Shown in pieces: positions 59,848-64,000 of a stretch of DNA of 64,000 nt (its first letter is position 1; every line of letters starts with the position of its first letter). A program made the position numbers and the translations under genes. Source of the DNA: CAIYTF01 sp963664845 (GTDB taxonomy: Bacteria; Bacteroidota; Ignavibacteria; Ignavibacteriales; Ignavibacteriaceae). The stretch lies in NCBI GenBank assembly GCA_963664845.1, contig OY761615.1:2480001-2544000 (forward strand). Reading direction: 5' to 3'. Below the pieces are notes generated by a model. That model worked only from the letters and a program-made list of their open reading frames with translations. It was not told the origin of the DNA and made no database searches.

Positions 59848-59864
59848 TGCCAATATTGTGCCAA
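59848..59864 (-). promoter_or_regulatory. Sigma-54-type (-24/-12) promoter of the flagellar operon
   Basis: On the minus strand the sequence is TTGGCACAATATTGGCA. It matches the sigma-54 consensus TTGGCAC-N5-TTGC in the -24 GG, the ACC spacing and the -12 GC; only one base of the -12 block differs. Predicted start of transcription is about 59836, giving a leader of ~22 bases before flgB. Sigma-54 promoters drive middle flagellar genes in many bacteria. Confidence 0.75.
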
Positions 59865-60002
59865 AAAACGGCGCTTGGGGTGATGTCTGAGAGTTGTAAT
59901 GAGTCAGTAGGATGATTTAGAGAAATGTCTTCGTCACATCGGCGGAACGATGCATAGAAAGTGAAGAGCTAATGGGGAAGTACAAAAAAAAGCTGTTTTT
60001 GT

Positions 60003-60025
60003 TAAAAAAACCCAACCTATTGGGG
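60003..60025 (-). terminator. Weak intrinsic terminator after the cheB-associated gene
   Basis: On the minus strand cccaa and ttggg pair around tagg, followed by seven U. It lies about 180 bases after the stop of the 82-residue gene and upstream of the flagellar promoter. Stem is only 5 bp, so strength is uncertain. The rest of 59865-60203 shows no gene. Confidence 0.5.
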
Positions 60026-60203
60026 TAAAAATTGCCACATCAGCTATTAGCTGCCTGGCAAGCCCAAATCCTCACAATTGCGGTATTCTTAAAAACGGTT
60101 ATTCCATCAAATTATTGCAAGCTATGTTAGCGAATATCGGTTCATTTAATTAGTCCCCAAGTTTAAAGCTTCTGCCATATGGCTATAGTTAGACACTTGT
60201 CAA

Positions 60204-60452
60204 CTATTCGGCAGAATAATCCAGCATTACTGATTTAGTTTCGCCACAACTGCAAACGAACTTAATTTCTTTAATATTGTCATGTTCGTCTTTTCGCAAT
60301 ATGATCTTCACCCCATCACTGCTGTCTTCATCAATAGTGATCTTGGCAATACCAGTAATTTTCACATCTTTGGATTTAATCACGTTACCGCTTCGTTGGA
60401 TTTCGCGATGCGAAATCTCCTTGAAGGACATATTCTCAAAATCATCGCTCAT
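60204..60452 (-). CDS. Small orphan protein coupled to cheB
   Basis: 82 residues, family not recognised. It is acidic and Asp/Lys-rich (NVIKSKDVKITGIAKITIDE, GVKIILRKDEHDNIKEIKFV) and ends with a CSCGETKSVMLDYS segment. The two Cys in CxC could bind metal or form a disulfide, but only two are present. Its ATG overlaps the cheB stop as ATGA, which strongly suggests translation with cheB. Place in a che operon suggests a regulatory or adaptor role, unproven. Confidence 0.75.
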   Translation of the reverse strand: MSDDFENMSFKEISHREIQRSGNVIKSKDVKITGIAKITIDEDSSDGVKIILRKDEHDNIKEIKFVCSCGETKSVMLDYSAE

Positions 60453-61522
60453 AAAGCTACTATCTTATTAATTGCATCGGCAATTTTATCTAAAGGCAAT
60501 ATCATGTCTGCCGAACCCGCGTCAACAACCGCTTTTGGCATTCCGTATACAACACAGGAATCTTCATCCTGTGCAATCGCATAGCCTCCCAGCCTTTTCA
60601 AGTCCTTGATACCATCGGCCCCATCTCTTCCCATGCCGGTCATAATAACACCGAGAACATTCTTCCCATACACATTCATGACAGATTTCATCATTACATC
60701 AACCGCGGGCCGGTGCAACGTGCTTATAGGTTCAGTGGAAATGGTGATTTTTTGCTTACCAAAACCAGCACTTACCGCGTTCATGTGGAATCCACCGGGT
60801 GCAAAATAGACGACACCGCCTTCGATGCTCTCATTGTCCTCGGCCTCTTTCACGGTCAGCTTGCTCATTGAATTTAGCCGTTCAGCAAGTGATTTGGTGA
60901 ATTTTGGGGGCATATGCTGGACGATAAAAATGGGAATTTTAATTTTGTCGGAAAGCAGAGGGATAACCCGTTGAAGAGAAAGCGGTCCACCGGTTGAAAT
61001 GCCCATAGCGATGGCCTTGCAGCCAAAACGCGGGATCTGTCCAACGGGTTGTGTTTTCCGGCTCTCGAAGAAATTGCCGCCAGTCTGAAACTTCTGCAAC
61101 CTGTTCTTGAGCGCGTTATGCCGTGCAATGGTTTTAACTTTGTGAATGAGCTCTTCTTTTATCTTAGCGATATCCACGCTGACAAAAGACATTTCCTTGG
61201 AAATAAAGTCAACGGCACCCAGTTCAAGCGCCTTGATGGTAGCGTCGGCGCCTTCTGTCGTGAGTGAGCTTACCATAATGACCGGGACCGGGCATTCTTT
61301 CATGATCTTCTTAAGCGCTGTAAGGCCATCCATTTTTGGCATCTCAATATCCAGCGTAACGATGTCAGGAGTAAGCTTTTTAATGAGCTCAACACCTTCG
61401 GCACCATCGCGCGCGGTACCAACGATTTCCATTGAAGGATCAGACGTAAGAAGAATGGACAGCGATTTCCGCATAAAAGCGGAATCATCAACAATTAAAA
61501 CTCGGGTTTTGCGTTCAAGCAT
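60449..61522 (-). CDS. cheB: Chemotaxis response regulator methylesterase CheB
   Basis: 357 residues. Receiver domain with RVLIVDDSAFMRKSLSILLT and phosphoacceptor Asp 58 in IVTLDIEMPKMDGLTAL; a ~30-residue linker; methylesterase domain with catalytic Ser 176 in AIAMGISTGGP, His 203 in FIVQHMPPKFTKSLAERLN and Asp 300 in MTGMGRDGADGIKDLKRLGG. It removes methyl groups from receptors for adaptation. It follows cheA by 2 bases. Confidence 0.97.
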   Translation of the reverse strand: MLERKTRVLIVDDSAFMRKSLSILLTSDPSMEIVGTARDGAEGVELIKKLTPDIVTLDIEMPKMDGLTALKKIMKECPVPVIMVSSLTTEGADATIKALELGAVDFISKEMSFVSVDIAKIKEELIHKVKTIARHNALKNRLQKFQTGGNFFESRKTQPVGQIPRFGCKAIAMGISTGGPLSLQRVIPLLSDKIKIPIFIVQHMPPKFTKSLAERLNSMSKLTVKEAEDNESIEGGVVYFAPGGFHMNAVSAGFGKQKITISTEPISTLHRPAVDVMMKSVMNVYGKNVLGVIMTGMGRDGADGIKDLKRLGGYAIAQDEDSCVVYGMPKAVVDAGSADMILPLDKIADAINKIVAL

Positions 61523-61524
61523 GC

Positions 61525-63372
61525 TTATGCAATCTGGTTTAAAATCTCAGCGAGATCGAGAATCATGACGACCTTTCCATCGCCCATGATAGTTGAACCG
61601 GCTATACCTTTTATGGTTCCTAAATAACTTCCGAGTGATTTAATCACCACTTCCTTTTGCCCAATCAAAAAGTCAACCTTAACACCAAATTTCTTCTCAG
61701 CAATTCCGACAATGACAATATATTGCCAAAGTTGTTTATCCTGATCATCATTCTGGTGGTAAAGTATCTTCCCAACGTCAAAAAGCGGAAGAACCTGATC
61801 CCGCAATTTAATAACTTCTTTGCCCTTAATCGAATAAATTTGTTTCGAATTTAAGCGAATGACCTCAACAACTGAGTTCAGAGGAATGACCACCGTTTCA
61901 TTCTTTATTGAAACCAGCAGACCCTGAATGATGGCCAGCGTTAGCGGCAATTTAATAATAAACTTGGTGCCTTTGCCGGGGTCCGATTCAATATTGATAA
62001 CGCCCCGCAGCTTCATAACATTTGTTTTCACCACATCCAGACCAACGCCCCGGCCCGAAATATTGGTAACCTTTTCGGCTGTGGAGAATCCGGGAAGGAA
62101 CAACAGATTATAGGTGTCTGTAAGAGACAGTTCCTTGGCGCGCTCCCTCGTCAGGAGGCCTTTGGAGATAGCTTTTTCCTGAATTTTTTCAGCGGAAATA
62201 CCACCGCCATCATCCTGAACCATAATAATGATATTATTGCCTTCATGTTCGGCATACAGAATAACCTTGCCAACACGCGGTTTCCCAGCCTGTTCACGTT
62301 TTTCCGGCGATTCAACGCCATGATCGAGTGAATTGCGGACAAGATGCACCAACGGATCGTTTATTTCTTCAATGAGCGTTTTATCGAGCTCGGTATCTTC
62401 ACCATGAATGATGAGCTCAACTTCTTTACCCGTCTCTTTCGCCAGATCCCTGACGAGGCGTGGAAACTTATTAAACACTTTCCCGATCTTGATCATTCTG
62501 GTTTTCATGACCGCGAGCTGCAGTTCGGTTGTCATCAAATCGATCTGGCGAGAGGCATCGGCGAGATCGCGCACCAGCGGCGTTCCCTCGTAATTAAGTG
62601 AGGCTTCCGAATAGACCTGGGCCAAACGGTTACGGCCAAGCACAAGTTCGGAAACAATGTTTAACAATTCATCAAGGCGTTTAACGTCAACACGAATGTT
62701 ATTATCCGTTTTCGCGCTGTCCGCCTTGGTTTCTCTCACCGGAGCCTTTGCCGTTCTGCCGGTTGCGGCGCCAACAGCTTTTACCCCGGTCTTTTTGTCT
62801 TCAGGAACTGCATCCTGCAATTTTGCTGCCAGATCAGGCACGGGTTCCAACGAAACGCTTTCAAACTCAGCAGACTCAATTGCCTCCTCTTCATCGCTGC
62901 CGTTTTCGTCATCCGGCTCTGCAGCAGGAACGGAAGCGCCACCTGGAGCAATGCCTTTATTCTCGAGTATCTCCGTAAGAAAAGCCACTACACCATCAAT
63001 ATCATAACTTTCATTGAGCTGTGTCTCAATCACCCCGACCAGGGCACCCATGGAGTCGTATGCCTGTAAAATGCCGTCCATGATATAGTCATTTAAGGAC
63101 AGCTCTGCTTTACGAAGCTTATTCAGCAGATCTTCGGCATGATGCGTCAAAGCCATCAACCGTGTAAGGCCAAGGAACCCGGAAGTTCCTTTCACGGTAT
63201 GGAATGCACGGAATATTTTATTAAGAAGGTCAGGATTATCGGGTTGCTTCTCCAACTCAACGAGATCCAGATCAAGTTGTTCAAGAATTTCCTTGGTCTC
63301 TACCAGAAAACTCTCGAAAATCTCTTTCATTTCCGGGTCTTGCAGAATCGCATAATCTTGTTCGTCGCTCAT
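61525..63372 (-). CDS. cheA: Chemotaxis histidine kinase CheA
   Basis: 615 residues. HPt domain with phosphorylated His 58 in IFRAFHTVKGTSGFLGLTRL; a Glu/Ala-rich linker in which no clear CheY-binding P2 domain is seen; dimerisation domain RVDVKRLDELLNIVSELVLG; HATPase with PLVHLVRNSLDHGVESPEKR and FLPGFSTAEKVTNISGRGVG; C-terminal CheW-like domain. It passes phosphate to CheY and CheB. The ATG follows the cheZ-like gene by 43 bases. Confidence 0.96.
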   Translation of the reverse strand: MSDEQDYAILQDPEMKEIFESFLVETKEILEQLDLDLVELEKQPDNPDLLNKIFRAFHTVKGTSGFLGLTRLMALTHHAEDLLNKLRKAELSLNDYIMDGILQAYDSMGALVGVIETQLNESYDIDGVVAFLTEILENKGIAPGGASVPAAEPDDENGSDEEEAIESAEFESVSLEPVPDLAAKLQDAVPEDKKTGVKAVGAATGRTAKAPVRETKADSAKTDNNIRVDVKRLDELLNIVSELVLGRNRLAQVYSEASLNYEGTPLVRDLADASRQIDLMTTELQLAVMKTRMIKIGKVFNKFPRLVRDLAKETGKEVELIIHGEDTELDKTLIEEINDPLVHLVRNSLDHGVESPEKREQAGKPRVGKVILYAEHEGNNIIIMVQDDGGGISAEKIQEKAISKGLLTRERAKELSLTDTYNLLFLPGFSTAEKVTNISGRGVGLDVVKTNVMKLRGVINIESDPGKGTKFIIKLPLTLAIIQGLLVSIKNETVVIPLNSVVEVIRLNSKQIYSIKGKEVIKLRDQVLPLFDVGKILYHQNDDQDKQLWQYIVIVGIAEKKFGVKVDFLIGQKEVVIKSLGSYLGTIKGIAGSTIMGDGKVVMILDLAEILNQIA

Positions 63373-63415
63373 TGTCCTGGGCTTTTATTTTAGCGTATTG
63401 GAATAGGATGTTGAT

Positions 63416-64000
63416 TTATTTGGAAGCATTTTCACGAATCAGCGCGTCAATTTCTTCCTGTCTCCCGCCACCTTTGGTATAGGATGCATTGGGATCAAAA
63501 ACAGAACCCTGTGGCACTTCAATACCGGATTCCCCGAATTCATCGTGCAGCTCGGAGCTTTCAATATTAGCCACCAGGGAGGACAACCGGTTATGTACGG
63601 AGCCAATCAAATGGTTGACTGCGGCAAGTTGTTGAGCTGTTATATCCTGCACCTGAAGTGCAAGGGTTATCTTATAGGAATCCTCTTTAATTGACTCAAT
63701 AAGCGGAATGGTGTTTTCCAGCATTTGATGATCTGAGGTAAGGGTCATAAGCTCCTGGAATTGTTCCATTGCTTTTGGGTTTCCGGCCAATGCCGTTTCC
63801 AGCCCTTCAACCAGCAACTGAATGCGCAGCTGTTTGGCTTTTTCGTCAATAAGCCCGGTTTCGATCAAACCCAGCGCGTTTGAAATGTTGTCAATTAAAT
63901 CCAGTATTTGCGTGGTTGCCATTTCAGTTGCACTGGTAACATCGGAAATCTGGTTGGTTGCTAGGGGCATTTTATTGGTGCTGTCCGCGATGGATAGGTT
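63416..64000 (-). CDS. cheZ: CheZ-like CheY-P phosphatase, 5' end beyond window
   Basis: At least 184 residues are visible from ATG 63970, but the frame stays open upstream to the window edge, so the true start is probably outside. The N-terminal VTSATEMATTQILDLIDNIS fits CheZ. The catalytic signature LALQVQDITAQQLAAVNHL has the Asp (109) and Gln (113) that attack CheY-phosphate. The last residues, RQEEIDALIRENASK, resemble CheY-binding peptides of CheZ and the N-terminus of FliM. It leads cheA and cheB. Confidence 0.88.
   Translation of the reverse strand, partial: NLSIADSTNKMPLATNQISDVTSATEMATTQILDLIDNISNALGLIETGLIDEKAKQLRIQLLVEGLETALAGNPKAMEQFQELMTLTSDHQMLENTIPLIESIKEDSYKITLALQVQDITAQQLAAVNHLIGSVHNRLSSLVANIESSELHDEFGESGIEVPQGSVFDPNASYTKGGGRQEEIDALIRENASK

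Overview
The window looks like chromosomal DNA of a flagellated, Gram-negative bacterium of the Bacteroidota/Chlorobi (FCB) group, most likely Ignavibacteria or a close relative. The evidence is: four secreted proteins ending in the type IX secretion (T9SS) C-terminal domain with the NYPNPFNP-type motif; an 'alternative GlmU' of the Bacteroidota kind; a zinc-ligand-poor type B L31; Kdo synthesis; a Wzx/Wzy-type polysaccharide locus; and a complete early/middle flagellar operon with a sigma-54-like promoter. This placement is inference from families. No tRNA, rRNA, CRISPR array, insertion sequence or prophage was recognised.

Layout. 1-1203: 3' end of a T9SS cargo gene with a strong terminator. 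1375-2148: a WaaE-like glycosyltransferase, convergent to the RidA-ruvB-kdsA operon (4763-2420). 5075-6072: an SdpI/SdpR-like pair with a visible autorepressor operator. 6275-7045: mazG. 7182-12438: flippase, CgeB-like glycosyltransferase, DUF268 protein, GT2 and GT4, partly with overlapping start/stop codons. A CCA-type nucleotidyltransferase with an HD domain (13790-12435) points the other way, followed by another GT4 and the initiating phosphoglycosyl transferase (14090-16642).

27872-16822 is a minus-strand, tightly coupled eight-gene run: HAD phosphatase, 7TM-HD protein, XerD, M50 protease, a lipoprotein with a probable propeller, an MsbA-like exporter, an O-antigen-ligase-like protein carrying a roughly 280-residue beta-propeller-like insertion, and a GT39-like transferase. 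Together with 7-16.6 kb it supplies initiation, assembly, flipping, polymerisation/ligation and export of a surface glycan. The propeller-bearing ligase is the most unusual single gene in the window.

28062-38143 is mostly housekeeping: STAS protein, an orphan protein, ligA, a RodZ-like protein, rsmB, alt-GlmU, L31, a CoA-binding protein and dGTPase. 38565-40468 holds a cupin and two membrane proteins. 41221-46553 is an accessory island of T9SS cargo (GH71/99-like hydrolase, SGNH esterase, YCF48/BNR-type propeller) set in long, repeat-containing intergenic DNA. 47160-47678 is ferritin.

59814-47848 is a minus-strand flagellar operon: flgB, flgC, an 78-residue orphan, fliE, fliF, fliG, fliH, fliI, fliJ, a MotE-like gene, fliK, flgD, a TIGR02530-like gene and flgE. 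It starts behind a sigma-54-type -24/-12 element and ends at a terminator. Upstream lies a chemotaxis operon (cheZ, cheA, cheB and an 82-residue orphan coupled to cheB), whose first gene runs off the window.
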